Shown here one piece after another: positions 1-7,637 of a stretch of DNA of 64,000 nucleotides. Source of the DNA: Azomonas macrocytogenes. GTDB lineage: Bacteria; Pseudomonadota; Gammaproteobacteria; Pseudomonadales; Pseudomonadaceae. Made by a program: the position numbers and the translations under genes. Under the pieces are notes generated by a model. That model saw nothing but the letters and a program-made list of their open reading frames with translations, made no database searches and was not told the origin of the DNA. The number at the start of each line of letters is the position of its first letter. Within the stretch, counting starts at the first letter, position 1. The stretch covers positions 1 to 64,000 of the forward strand of contig NZ_JACHXI010000001.1 of assembly GCF_014191985.1 (NCBI RefSeq), in the 5' to 3' direction.

Positions 1-31
1 GCTCGGTTACTTCGATGATGCGAGAATGCAT
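1..31 (-). CDS. edd: 5' end of a gene leaving the window, probably phosphogluconate dehydratase
   Basis: Only ten codons are inside the window, reading MHSRIIEVTE from an ATG at 31-29. Upstream is GGAG six bases from the ATG. Pseudomonas Edd proteins begin MHPRVLEVT-R/E, so this is a close match for the enzyme that converts 6-phosphogluconate to KDPG in the Entner-Doudoroff pathway. A HexR-type operator about 85 bp upstream supports the call, since HexR controls edd in Pseudomonas. Ten residues cannot prove identity; the call rests on the N-terminal match plus the operator. Confidence 0.5.
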   Translation of the reverse strand, partial: MHSRIIEVTE

Positions 32-553
32 GGCGGGCTCCACGGCGTTGGATTTGTTTTGCCTGGAAACTATCAATGAAACAAGAAAAAGTCACTATAA
101 AATTTCATATTTTTTGTAATTAAAACAACAAAATCCGTAAAAATACTTTTTTACTTTGCATATCTCGCAAAAAACTAGTTTTAGCAACTACCCAACAAAG
201 TGCGTTTGTCAGAATAAACTTGGTGCGCCCTGTTGCTTGCCATGGTCTCGATGGAACATCTGAAACCAAGGTGATTATGCGGTTTAAAGCCAGATCCTTT
301 CAGAATATTCAAGCTTCCAGGATCGAAGCGTGACCGATGCCGAATCCGCTTTACCGACATTTCAGTCTGATACCTGATACGCTCAACTGGCTGCAGAAAT
401 CTGGACAGATGATCTGTCCACACCTGGAGAAGGTAGGGAATCAGCACTAGCTGGAAGCCGCTCATTGACTCATTCGAATAATGAAATGGATTCAAGTCGA
501 AGGTAATGAGGCGATATTAAGGAGAGGAAAACGATTGTTCGATCAACTTGAGA
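32..553. other. Intergenic region without a credible gene
   Basis: About 520 bp between the left-edge gene and tRNA-Ser. Positions 60-180 are strongly AT-rich and hold the HexR-like site and presumably the promoter of the left-going gene. The remainder contains a 104-codon leftward ORF (181-495) that resembles no family I know and has no convincing ribosome binding site, so I do not call it. No tRNA or clear terminator was seen here. Confidence 0.5.
114..128. promoter_or_regulatory. Candidate HexR operator (TTGT-N7-ACAA)
   Basis: The sequence TTGT-AATTAAA-ACAA fits the pseudo-palindrome TTGT-N7/8-ACAA known for HexR in Pseudomonas, a repressor released by KDPG. It lies in an AT-rich stretch (about 60-180) upstream of the leftward gene at the left edge. 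Because the stretch is so AT-rich, the motif alone could be chance; its position upstream of a probable edd start gives it weight. Confidence 0.45.
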
Positions 554-641
554 TGGCGGAAGGGGTGAGATTCGAACTCACGGATAGTCGCCCATCGGCG
601 GTTTTCAAGACCGCTGCCTTAAACCACTCGGCCACCCTTCC
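554..641 (-). tRNA. tRNA-Ser (UGA anticodon)
   Basis: Read on the minus strand the 88-nt sequence starts GGAAGGGTGGCCGAG and ends with an encoded CCA. The acceptor stem GGAAGGG pairs with CCCTTCC, the anticodon loop is CTTGAAA (anticodon TGA), a long variable arm typical of class II tRNAs follows, and the T loop TTCGAAT is intact. This fits tRNA-Ser reading UCA and related codons. It lies just upstream of, and divergent from, yccA. Confidence 0.95.
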
Positions 642-800
642 ATAATGTTGCGCTTTAGGCTTCCTTGCGGAAGCGGTCGACATGGTACAGGATCGAAATA
701 CACTGTCAAACTCTTGCAAGTCGATTTTACTGATTTTATTGAAAGCTTTGATAAGGTACGGTTCTGAGTTTTATGAGCTCGCATAATCAGGAGTGTCGCT

Positions 801-1469
801 ATGCACGAACATGAATATCAGCTTAACCATGCGCAAGCCGAACAGCAGGTAGTTAGTAAGGTACTGCGCAATACTTATGGCTTGCTGGCCATGACGCTTG
901 CCTTCAGTGGCCTGGTAGCTTATCTGGCCATGCAGATGAAAGTGGCCTATCCGAATATTTTTGTCGTACTGATTGGTTTCTATGGCCTATTCTTCCTGAC
1001 GGCCAAGCTCCGGGATTCGGGATGGGGCTTGCTTTGCACTTTTGCCTTGACCGGCTTCATGGGATATACCCTTGGCCCGGTCCTCAACATGTATCTGGGC
1101 TTGGCAAACGGTGGCGAACTGATTGCTTCAGCCATGGGCATGACCGCATTGGTCTTCTTCGGGTTATCGGCTTACGTGCTGACGACTCGCAAGGACATGA
1201 GCTTTCTCAGCGGCTTCATCACGGCGGGCTTTTTCGTTCTGCTAGGCGCGGTTCTGGTTAATCTTTTCTTCCAGATTAATGGATTGCAACTCGCTATAAG
1301 CGCTGGCTTCGTATTGTTCTCGTCTGCCTGCATCCTGTTCCAGACCAGCGCCATCATCCATGGCGGTGAGCGCAATTACATCATGGCGACCATTGGCCTG
1401 TATGTATCGCTGTACAACCTCTTCATCAGCCTGCTTCAACTGCTGGGTATCTTTGGCAGCGACGACTGA
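801..1469 (+). CDS. yccA: BAX inhibitor-1/YccA family membrane protein
   Basis: A 222-residue polytopic inner-membrane protein with about seven hydrophobic helices after a charged N-terminus of roughly 25 residues. It belongs to the UPF0005/BI-1 family; Escherichia coli YccA is a substrate and modulator of the FtsH membrane protease. The ATG is preceded by GGAG with seven-base spacing. It stands alone between the divergent tRNA-Ser and the tus operon and is followed by a strong hairpin. The length is normal for the family. Family membership is clear; the cellular role in this organism is inferred. Confidence 0.9.
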   Translation: MHEHEYQLNHAQAEQQVVSKVLRNTYGLLAMTLAFSGLVAYLAMQMKVAYPNIFVVLIGFYGLFFLTAKLRDSGWGLLCTFALTGFMGYTLGPVLNMYLGLANGGELIASAMGMTALVFFGLSAYVLTTRKDMSFLSGFITAGFFVLLGAVLVNLFFQINGLQLAISAGFVLFSSACILFQTSAIIHGGERNYIMATIGLYVSLYNLFISLLQLLGIFGSDD

Positions 1470-1486
1470 TCGATACGGGAAACGCC

Positions 1487-1516
1487 AGACAGCCCGCTTT
1501 TTGTAGCGGGCTGTCT
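1487..1516 (+). terminator. Hairpin terminator after yccA
   Basis: A perfect 12-bp stem, AGACAGCCCGCT paired with AGCGGGCTGTCT, closes a 6-base T-rich loop 17 bp after the yccA stop. The downstream U-tract is poor, so efficiency is uncertain. Confidence 0.65.
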
Positions 1517-1672
1517 AGTTCCAGTTACTGCAGACTTATCATGAGTTTTTTGCTCACCTTGAAGCCTCGTATTTCGGCCGAATCAACGGACGTTCGCGAC
1601 TGAAAGCCTGACAGCCCTGCTAAAAACCACTTGCTGCCTTATGATATGGAGACTATGGCAGGACGATTAGTC

Positions 1673-2071
1673 ATGAAATTCGCAATAGCCCTGTTCTCTC
1701 CACCGCACTCCCCTTCGTCACGTCGTGCCTTGCGATTTTCCGAGGCACTGTTGTCCGGTGGGCATGACATTATCAGAATCTTTTTCTATCAAGATGGTGT
1801 TTACAACGCATCGGCAAATATTGTCATGTCGCAGGATGAATGCGACCTGACAAATGAATGGCGAGAATTCATCAAGCAGCATCGCCTCGATGGCGTGGTA
1901 TGCATTGCTGCAGCATTGCGCCGAGGCATATTGGACGAGCAAGAAGTACAGCGCCACAATCGCCCTACTTCCACTCCCAACCTGAGTGAAGGCTGGTCAT
2001 TATCCGGGCTAGGTCAATTTCATGAGGCAGCCCAACAGGCTGACCGCCTGATCTGCTTCGGAGGCCATTGA
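1673..2071 (+). CDS. tusD: Sulfurtransferase TusD (DsrE subunit)
   Basis: Part of the TusBCD sulfur relay that passes persulfide sulfur from TusA to TusE for 2-thiolation of the U34 wobble base by MnmA. The 132-residue protein starts MKFAIALFSPP like E. coli TusD and keeps the VCIAAALRRG motif, whose Cys77 corresponds to the sulfur-carrying Cys78 of E. coli. An upstream in-frame start at 1631 would add 14 residues without homology; AGGA nine bases before 1673 favours the shorter form. The stop overlaps the tusC ATG. mnmA, the final user of this sulfur, lies at 10.9-12.0 kb. Confidence 0.92.
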   Translation: MKFAIALFSPPHSPSSRRALRFSEALLSGGHDIIRIFFYQDGVYNASANIVMSQDECDLTNEWREFIKQHRLDGVVCIAAALRRGILDEQEVQRHNRPTSTPNLSEGWSLSGLGQFHEAAQQADRLICFGGH

Positions 2072-2430
2072 TGGCTCGCTCCATGCTCATTATCACGCGT
2101 CATTCTCCCTGGTCCGGAACGTCTGCCCGTGAGGCTCTGGACGTGGTCTTGGCAGGAGGTGCTTTCGAGCTGCCGTTGGGTCTGCTGTTCCTGGATGATG
2201 GAGTTTTTCAACTCATCTCTCCTCAGCACCCTTCCTCCATTCAGCAAAAAGACCTCACAGCCAACCTTCAAGCCTTATCATTGTTTGGCATAGATGAGCT
2301 ATATGCTTCAAACCGCAGCCTTGCCGAACGAGGTATTGCGGCGGACTCACTCAGCTTGCCAGTCAAAATAATGCAGGACGATGAGTTGACCGCTCTTATC
2401 AAACGCTATGACCATGTGATAACGATCTAA
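2071..2430 (+). CDS. tusC: Sulfurtransferase complex subunit TusC
   Basis: The 119-residue DsrF-like subunit of the TusBCD heterohexamer, with the family's Rossmann-like pattern: LIITRHSPWSG near the start, then EALDVVLAGGAF and VFQLIS. TusC lacks the catalytic cysteine, as usual. The ATG at 2071 shares one base with the tusD TGA, so translation is coupled; a TTG one codon earlier is a less likely start. The gene ends with a one-base overlap with tusB. Confidence 0.88.
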   Translation: MARSMLIITRHSPWSGTSAREALDVVLAGGAFELPLGLLFLDDGVFQLISPQHPSSIQQKDLTANLQALSLFGIDELYASNRSLAERGIAADSLSLPVKIMQDDELTALIKRYDHVITI

Positions 2431-2735
2431 TGGCTACCCTGCATCTGGTTTCTCACTCCCCCTTTACCGATAGCCGTCTGGCAAGTTGTCTTCGTCTTCT
2501 GGATAGCGACGATGCCTTGCTATTGATGGGGGATGCGGTCTATGCCTTGTGCAATGGAACGTCTTTTCGTGAAGAACTGGAATCCCTGGCTGCCAGCATC
2601 TCCGTCTTTGCGTTAACTGAAGACCTACAGGCCCGCGATCTAACCCAGACTCTTCCTATTCGGGTCAAATCGATAGGCTACCCAGAGTTCGTAAAGCTTT
2701 CCTGCCACTACTTGCGCATCAATAGCTGGTTATGA
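2430..2735 (+). CDS. tusB: Sulfurtransferase complex subunit TusB
   Basis: The 101-residue DsrH-like third subunit of the TusBCD complex. It begins MATLHLVSHSPF, typical of TusB, and contains DDALLLMGDAVYAL, the region that builds the subunit interface. Start and stop overlap tusC and tusE by one and four bases, so the four tus genes form one tightly coupled operon. The length matches E. coli TusB. Confidence 0.87.
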   Translation: MATLHLVSHSPFTDSRLASCLRLLDSDDALLLMGDAVYALCNGTSFREELESLAASISVFALTEDLQARDLTQTLPIRVKSIGYPEFVKLSCHYLRINSWL

Positions 2736-3067
2736 AAAGCCTCCTTGTCGAGGGCAAGCTTATCCAGCTTGACCCGGAAGGTTATTTGCAAAGCCTGGAT
2801 GATTGGAGCGAATCGATCGCCTCGGCGCTTGCTCAAGGAGAAGGATTGATCCTGCAACCCGAGCACTGGGAAATTCTTTTGCTGCTACGCGAGTTTTACC
2901 AGGAATTTCAGCTTTCCCCTGCCACTCGGCCACTTGTCAAATATGTTGCCTTGAAACTCGGCACGGACAAGGGAAACAGCCTGCATCTGAATCGTCTTTT
3001 CAAGGGGACCCCGGCCAAGCTGGCAGCCAAACTGGCAGGGTTACCAAAACCGAGCAACTGCCTGTGA
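2732..3067 (+). CDS. tusE: Sulfur carrier TusE (DsrC family)
   Basis: TusE takes persulfide sulfur from TusD and delivers it to MnmA for s2U synthesis. The 111-residue protein shows the DsrC fold signature DPEGYLQSLDDWSE and ends PKPSNCL, with the functional cysteine at position 110, the penultimate residue, as expected for the DsrC/TusE swinging C-terminal arm. The start overlaps the tusB stop as ATGA and its own stop overlaps the GTG of ybiB. E. coli carries tusE apart from tusBCD, whereas here they are together. Confidence 0.92.
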   Translation: MKSLLVEGKLIQLDPEGYLQSLDDWSESIASALAQGEGLILQPEHWEILLLLREFYQEFQLSPATRPLVKYVALKLGTDKGNSLHLNRLFKGTPAKLAAKLAGLPKPSNCL

Positions 3068-4041
3068 CAATTACCACTCAAGAAGAACACCTATTCGCTT
3101 GTTTCATAAGAATCCTGGGTAAAGGTAAACGAGGCGCTCGTAGCCTTACCCAGGAAGAATCACGCAAAGCAATGGGCATGCTGCTCGACGGCAAAGTCGA
3201 AGAAGCCCAGCTTGGCGCTTTTCTGATGCTATTGCGGCACAAGGAAGAAAGTGCCGAGGAATTAGCCGGGTTTACCGAGGCAGTCCGCGAACGCCTCCAG
3301 ACTCCGTCCATTGCCGTGGACCTGGACTGGCCAAGCTATGCCGGCAAGAAGCGTCATCTACCCTGGTATCTGCTGGCAGCGAAATGCCTTGCCCGGAACG
3401 GGGTGCGGATCCTGCTGCACGGGGGTGGAATGCACACCGCTGGCAGAATCTATACGGAGCAGCAACTCGATCTGTTGGAAATACCGGATTGCCAGGATTG
3501 GCAGATGGTTGCCAACGCTCTGGATAAAAACCATCTCGCTTTCATTTCATTGGGCATCTGGATGCCACGCCTGCAGGAAATGATCGGACTGCGGCAGCTG
3601 TTCGGCTTGCGTTCCCCGATCCACTCCCTGGCCCGGATGCTCAATCCCCTTTCGGCTCGCTGCACATTGCAAAGCATTTTTCACCCCGGTTACCAGCCTG
3701 TTCATCAGGAAGCTAGCCGGCTACTGGGTGATACCGCCATTGTCATCAAAGGAGAAGGCGGTGAAATCGAAATCAACCCGGATACTGATTCTCTCCTGCT
3801 TGGAACCGAACGGGGCCAAACCTGGACAGAGGAATGGAAAGCGCTTTCGGAGCAACGCCATGTCAAACCGGAAATGCTGGATCTGCAACATCTGCTGGCC
3901 GTCTGGAACGGCCGCAAGGCAGACGCCTATGGAGAATTAGCAGTAATCGGAACCATGGCCTTGGGCCTGCGCGGGCTGGGATATCCGCGTGAGCAGGCTC
4001 TGGAGACTTCACAAGGCTGGTGGCAGCAGCGCCATCGCTAA
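3064..4041 (+). CDS. ybiB: YbiB-like TrpD2-family DNA-binding protein
   Basis: A 325-residue protein of the anthranilate phosphoribosyltransferase fold, in the TrpD2/YbiB branch. That branch lacks enzyme activity in E. coli and binds nucleic acids without sequence preference. Visible blocks are the N-terminal helical bundle (FIRILGKGKRGARSLTQEES), GVRILLHGG in place of the TrpD GTGGD loop, and SPIHSLARMLNPL. The start is GTG at 3064, overlapping the tusE TGA as GTGA; upstream codons in this frame belong to the tusE region. It is the last gene of the tus operon; a link to tRNA thiolation is suggested only by position. Confidence 0.8.
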   Translation: MTITTQEEHLFACFIRILGKGKRGARSLTQEESRKAMGMLLDGKVEEAQLGAFLMLLRHKEESAEELAGFTEAVRERLQTPSIAVDLDWPSYAGKKRHLPWYLLAAKCLARNGVRILLHGGGMHTAGRIYTEQQLDLLEIPDCQDWQMVANALDKNHLAFISLGIWMPRLQEMIGLRQLFGLRSPIHSLARMLNPLSARCTLQSIFHPGYQPVHQEASRLLGDTAIVIKGEGGEIEINPDTDSLLLGTERGQTWTEEWKALSEQRHVKPEMLDLQHLLAVWNGRKADAYGELAVIGTMALGLRGLGYPREQALETSQGWWQQRHR

Positions 4042-4079
4042 AATGAGCGACAATAGTTACTGTCGTTACTGGCACTACC

Positions 4080-4107
4080 AGCCATCCCACAAAGCAGGAT
4101 GGCTTTT
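4080..4107 (+). terminator. Rho-independent terminator of the tus-ybiB operon
   Basis: Stem AGCCATCC/GGATGGCT with a nine-base loop, followed by TTTT, starting 38 bp after the ybiB stop. It fits the end of the rightward tus operon before the convergent aceA. Confidence 0.65.
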
Positions 4108-4254
4108 CCAAGCAGGTTTCACCGAAGAAGGTCGCTACTGGAGCGATATCTCAATCAGCACAGAGCATTGCAAATCTCATCCAGAGAGCAAACCAACTGC
4201 TGAAAACTCGATAATTGCGCCACAATGATCAGCAATGCCCTGGAACAAAATGAC

Positions 4255-5850
4255 CTAGTGGAACTGGTTCATCGTATTGTCCTTGCCGCTGGCCTTGAGA
4301 GCCGCCTCGCCAGCAAAGTATTCTTTATGGTTATCGCCAATATCGGAACCCGCCATGTTCTGGTGTTTCACGCAGGCGATGCCCTGGCGAAGCTCCTGGC
4401 GCTGAACACCCTTGACGTAGGCCAGCATACCGTCTTCGCCGAAATACCCCTTGGCCAGATTATCGGTGGACAAGGCAGCAGTATGGTAAGTCGGCAAGGT
4501 AATCAAGTGGTGGAAGATGCCCGCGTCGCGAGAACCGTCTTTCTGGAAGGAACGGATCTTCCCGTCAGCGACTTTGGCCAATTCCGTTTCATCGTATTCA
4601 ACGCTCATGAGCTTGGCGCGATCATAGGAAGAGACGTCTTTGCCTTCTGCCACCATGGCGTCAAATACCTGTTGGCGGAAGCTCAACGTCCAGTTGAATG
4701 ACGGGCTGTTGTTGTAAACCAGCTTGGCATTCGGGACAGCCTGGCGAATACGTTTGACCATATTGGCGATCTGGCCAACGTGGGGTTTCTCCGTTTCGAT
4801 CCAAAGCAGGTCCGCGCCATTCTGCAAAGAGGTAATGCAGTCCAGCACTACGCGATCTTCGCCGCTGCCGGTGCGGAACTGGAAGAGTCCGCTAGCCAGA
4901 CGTTTGGGACGCAGCAGCTTACCGTTACGATTGATCACGACATCACCGTTTTGCATTTCCGCCGTGGTGATTTCTTCACAATCCAAAAAAGCATTGTACT
5001 GATCACCCAGATCGCCAGGTTGCTTGGTCACGGCGATCTGCTTGGTCAAACCTGCTCCCAGGGAGTCGGTCCGAGCGACGATAACGCCATCGTCTACACC
5101 CAATTCGAGGAAGGCATAGCGAACCGCATTGATCTTGGCAAGAAAATCCTCGTGCGGAACAGTTACCTTGCCGTCCTGGTGGCCGCATTGTTTTTCGTCG
5201 GAAACCTGGTTTTCGATCTGGATACAGCAGGCGCCCGCCTCGATCATTTTCTTGGCCAGCAGATAGGTAGCTTCGGCATTGCCGAATCCTGCATCGATAT
5301 CGGCGATGATTGGCACGATGTGGGTCTCGTAATCATCAATCCTGGCTTGGATTTCAGCCTCTCTGGTTCTGTCACCGGCACTGCGAGCCGCGTCCAGATC
5401 GGTGAATAGCAGGTCCAACTCGCGGGCATCGGCCTGGCGCAAGAAGGTGTACAGCTCCTCGATCAAGGAAGGCACCGCCGTTTTTTCGTGCATGGATTGG
5501 TCCGGTAGTGGTCCGAACTCGGAGCGCAGCGCCGCGATCATCCAGCCAGACAGATACAGGTAACGCTTGTTGGTCGTTTTCAGATGCTTTTTGATGGAAA
5601 TAAGCTTCTGTTGGCCAACAAAGCCATGCCAACAGCCGAGAGACTGAGTGTAGACACTGCTGTCGGCATCGTACTCAGCCATATCCTTGCGCATGATGGC
5701 GGCTGTGTATTTGGCGATATCCAGGCCTGTCCGGAAACGGTTCTGAACGCGCATACGAGCAGCGTATTCCGGGTTGATGGCAGCCCAGCTATTACCGGCT
5801 TTTTCCTTGAGAGCAGCAATGGCCTTGATGTCGTTTTGATAAGCGGACAT
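4255..5850 (-). CDS. aceA: Isocitrate lyase
   Basis: Cleaves isocitrate to glyoxylate and succinate, the first step of the glyoxylate shunt needed for growth on acetate and fatty acids. At 531 residues it belongs to the longer isocitrate-lyase subgroup typical of Pseudomonas and Acinetobacter. The catalytic cysteine motif appears as KQCGH rather than the KKCGH of E. coli. The ATG follows AGGA at nine-base spacing. Transcription probably starts about 316 bp upstream, next to an RccR-type operator. The gene competes for isocitrate with idh at 12.7 kb. Confidence 0.95.
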   Translation of the reverse strand: MSAYQNDIKAIAALKEKAGNSWAAINPEYAARMRVQNRFRTGLDIAKYTAAIMRKDMAEYDADSSVYTQSLGCWHGFVGQQKLISIKKHLKTTNKRYLYLSGWMIAALRSEFGPLPDQSMHEKTAVPSLIEELYTFLRQADARELDLLFTDLDAARSAGDRTREAEIQARIDDYETHIVPIIADIDAGFGNAEATYLLAKKMIEAGACCIQIENQVSDEKQCGHQDGKVTVPHEDFLAKINAVRYAFLELGVDDGVIVARTDSLGAGLTKQIAVTKQPGDLGDQYNAFLDCEEITTAEMQNGDVVINRNGKLLRPKRLASGLFQFRTGSGEDRVVLDCITSLQNGADLLWIETEKPHVGQIANMVKRIRQAVPNAKLVYNNSPSFNWTLSFRQQVFDAMVAEGKDVSSYDRAKLMSVEYDETELAKVADGKIRSFQKDGSRDAGIFHHLITLPTYHTAALSTDNLAKGYFGEDGMLAYVKGVQRQELRQGIACVKHQNMAGSDIGDNHKEYFAGEAALKASGKDNTMNQFH

Positions 5851-6172
5851 GGATGGTCAATCCTTCTAAGTTGAGAGTATTGGTTGAGCACCGAATTTCC
5901 AACCTGGAACCTACGTGTAGCGCTGATCAATGCGAGCAACACGCGGCAGAGCGTCGAGGCAGCAAGTATGCAGAAGCAGAGAAAACCGGCAGCAAAATGG
6001 CTATAAACCATGGATATGAACGTTTTCTGCCGTCTTCTGAACGATTCGTACCGGCCATCAACTCGTCAGTTCTACCTTGTGGGCAGTACAACCGCGGAAT
6101 GAGTCGGCTGATTGGCTGAAACACATTCCGGAAACCCTTTCGCCAGGCCCCCTTGTTGGTGGGAGTGAGCTC

Positions 6173-6201
6173 ATCATGCTTTGCCGTTCAGGGCTCGTCA
6201 A
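6173..6201 (-). promoter_or_regulatory. Candidate sigma-70 promoter of aceA
   Basis: On the minus strand a -35 TTGACG (6201-6196) and a -10 CATGAT (6178-6173) are separated by 17 bp. The -35 begins five bases downstream of the RccR-like palindrome. It would start transcription near 6166, giving a leader of about 316 nt. The -10 is only a four-of-six match. Confidence 0.45.
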
Positions 6202-6206
6202 CGATT

Positions 6207-6234
6207 TTGTAGTGAATTAAATAATTCACTACAA
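6207..6234. promoter_or_regulatory. RccR-type operator upstream of aceA
   Basis: A perfect inverted repeat, TTGTAGT-N14-ACTACAA, exactly 28 bp; the arms continue symmetrically into the spacer (13-bp arms around AAAT at 6206-6235). Work on RccR in Pseudomonas fluorescens describes a 28-bp pseudo-palindromic site at aceA that is bound more tightly in the presence of KDPG. Spacing, sequence and target gene all agree. A terminator role is less likely because no U-tract follows on the minus strand. Confidence 0.75.
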
Positions 6235-6257
6235 ATCTTTCGGTGGCTCCTGAAAGT

Positions 6258-7064
6258 TCAGTCCAAAACATCAACCTTTAGTCTTAAGGAATAGCTTTGC
6301 TGGCCTTGGGATGAGTAGTGATTGAGAATACCGCTACGGTCATTGCTTGAGTTTTCATTGTTTCCAGCGAAATCGATCCACTCGCCCAACTTGCCTGATA
6401 CCCGCGTCTCGGTGTTTTGCAGATCGAGGACATTTCGGTGATTCCGGTTAACCCGATCATTCTGGCTGCTGAGCGTGACCTGCACCGCATCGCCGGTAAT
6501 GACTGCCGTTGCGTAGAAACCACGCATGACATCATGGTATTGCGTGTCGCTGTAATACTGCCCGTAAACATCCGAGCTGGTGTTATTCAAGGGCACACGC
6601 TGACCTACCTGAATAAGCGCCGGATAGCCTTCCGTAGCCTGCACTTGCTGGACACCGCTATCCTGGCTGCTTGTATTGCGGCGAATGATGCGCACCTGAT
6701 CACGCTCTCCTGGATACCCTGGCTGATAACCGGCCTCCCCGGGGCTGGATAAGCCATCCACACGATATCCGGAATTCCTGGCGTTGGCAGAATCCTGCCT
6801 ATCGATACTGATCAACAATTGCCTGGGTTGCTTGTCGAGTTGCGCCAATGTCTGGCGCAACTGCTCGATTACGCCATCGGGAGCATTGACGATCAATTGG
6901 TTCCCATAAGCCGTCACGCGCCCCTGATCGCCAACAACCGCTTGCGCGACCGGAAGAACATCTTCGGCCAACTGATAATTCAAATTCAGCACTTCGGTTG
7001 CAGCGAACAAAGGCCAGCTGAAAGCCATCAGCAAGACAGCTAAAAAGCTACGCGAGATCGTCAT
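6258..7064 (-). CDS. Exported protein with a secretin N-terminal (NolW-like) domain, no barrel
   Basis: A 268-residue protein with a signal peptide (SRSFLAVLLMAFSWPLFA, cleavage near residue 22). A domain at about residues 25-90 resembles the short N-domain of type II/III secretins (EVLNLNYQLAEDVLPVAQ, then YGNQLIVNAP). The middle is glycine- and asparagine-rich; a C-terminal part (about 135-268) recalls the start of a secretin core (ALIQVGQRVPL, GFYATAVITGDAVQVTLS), but the transmembrane strands are missing. The ATG at 7064 has GGAG at seven bases and is preferred to a TTG at 7079. No secretion genes are nearby. Function is unknown. Confidence 0.75.
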   Translation of the reverse strand: MTISRSFLAVLLMAFSWPLFAATEVLNLNYQLAEDVLPVAQAVVGDQGRVTAYGNQLIVNAPDGVIEQLRQTLAQLDKQPRQLLISIDRQDSANARNSGYRVDGLSSPGEAGYQPGYPGERDQVRIIRRNTSSQDSGVQQVQATEGYPALIQVGQRVPLNNTSSDVYGQYYSDTQYHDVMRGFYATAVITGDAVQVTLSSQNDRVNRNHRNVLDLQNTETRVSGKLGEWIDFAGNNENSSNDRSGILNHYSSQGQQSYSLRLKVDVLD

Positions 7065-7196
7065 GACAAAGCTCCGCAATCAAGTAGCCAGCACTATACT
7101 TGAGCATGAATACAGCGATTTTCTTACAAGCTGCTGGAGCGGAAAAAGCCGTGCGTTTAGGCGATGGATTTCCTGTTTGTCATTGTGCCGGCTACT

Positions 7197-7637
7197 TCAA
7201 GCGCCCTGTTCTGGCCGGCTGACCCGAAGCATTTCCACATGGGGGATTCCCGCTTCAAGAAATTCGTCACTTATGACGTGAAACCCCAGGCGCTCATAGA
7301 ATGGAACAGCCTGCACCTGAGCGGCTAGCTTCAGCTCTTTCAACCCCATGCTTTCAGCCTTGTGGATGGACGCGCGCATGAGTGCACCGCCTATCTGCAT
7401 GCCGCGCCAATCGCGCAGCACCGCAACCCGGCCTATGTGGCCATCACGCAGCAGACGCGCAGTACCAACGGCATATTCGTCTTCAAGTGCCAGAAAATGG
7501 ATCGCATCGACATCTTCGGCATCCCATTCCAATTCGGGCGGGACCGATTGCTCTGCAATAAAAACTGCCTCTCGAATACGACGCAGATCGATATTGTCCC
7601 CATACCAATCGGCAATTCGAACCTCGATCTCACTCAT
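7197..7637 (-). CDS. GNAT family N-acetyltransferase
   Basis: A 146-residue single-domain GNAT protein. The acetyl-CoA-binding motif A is RDWRGMQIGGALM, and the downstream FYERLGF motif B region is present; the N-terminal REAVFIAEQSVPPELEWD resembles the ElaA-like/YjcF-type branch. The substrate cannot be inferred. The ATG at 7637 overlaps the end of the preceding ribosomal oxygenase gene by eight bases, so the two are probably co-translated. A TTG two codons earlier is an alternative start. Confidence 0.85.
   Translation of the reverse strand: MSEIEVRIADWYGDNIDLRRIREAVFIAEQSVPPELEWDAEDVDAIHFLALEDEYAVGTARLLRDGHIGRVAVLRDWRGMQIGGALMRASIHKAESMGLKELKLAAQVQAVPFYERLGFHVISDEFLEAGIPHVEMLRVSRPEQGA

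Larger units (their letters stand above)
5851..6257. other. Long leader and promoter region of aceA
   Basis: About 400 bp lie between the aceA start and the stop of the next gene upstream. The right end holds the promoter and the 28-bp palindrome listed separately. The rest would be the 5' untranslated leader. Leftward ORFs inside it (for example 5927-6124) lack ribosome binding sites and homology, so I do not call them. Confidence 0.5.

Noticed and set aside
181..495. 104-codon leftward ORF between the left edge gene and tRNA-Ser
   Set aside because: No recognisable family, no good ribosome binding site, unusual composition; likely chance.
3989..4228. 79-codon rightward ORF after ybiB
   Set aside because: Starts inside ybiB, runs through a terminator hairpin and has no homology I recognise.
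5927..6124. 65-codon leftward ORF in the aceA leader
   Set aside because: No ribosome binding site and arginine/serine-rich random-looking sequence.
6206..6235. Terminator reading of the perfect palindrome after the secretin-like gene
   Set aside because: AT-rich stem with no U-tract downstream; the match to the 28-bp RccR site next to a promoter explains it better.
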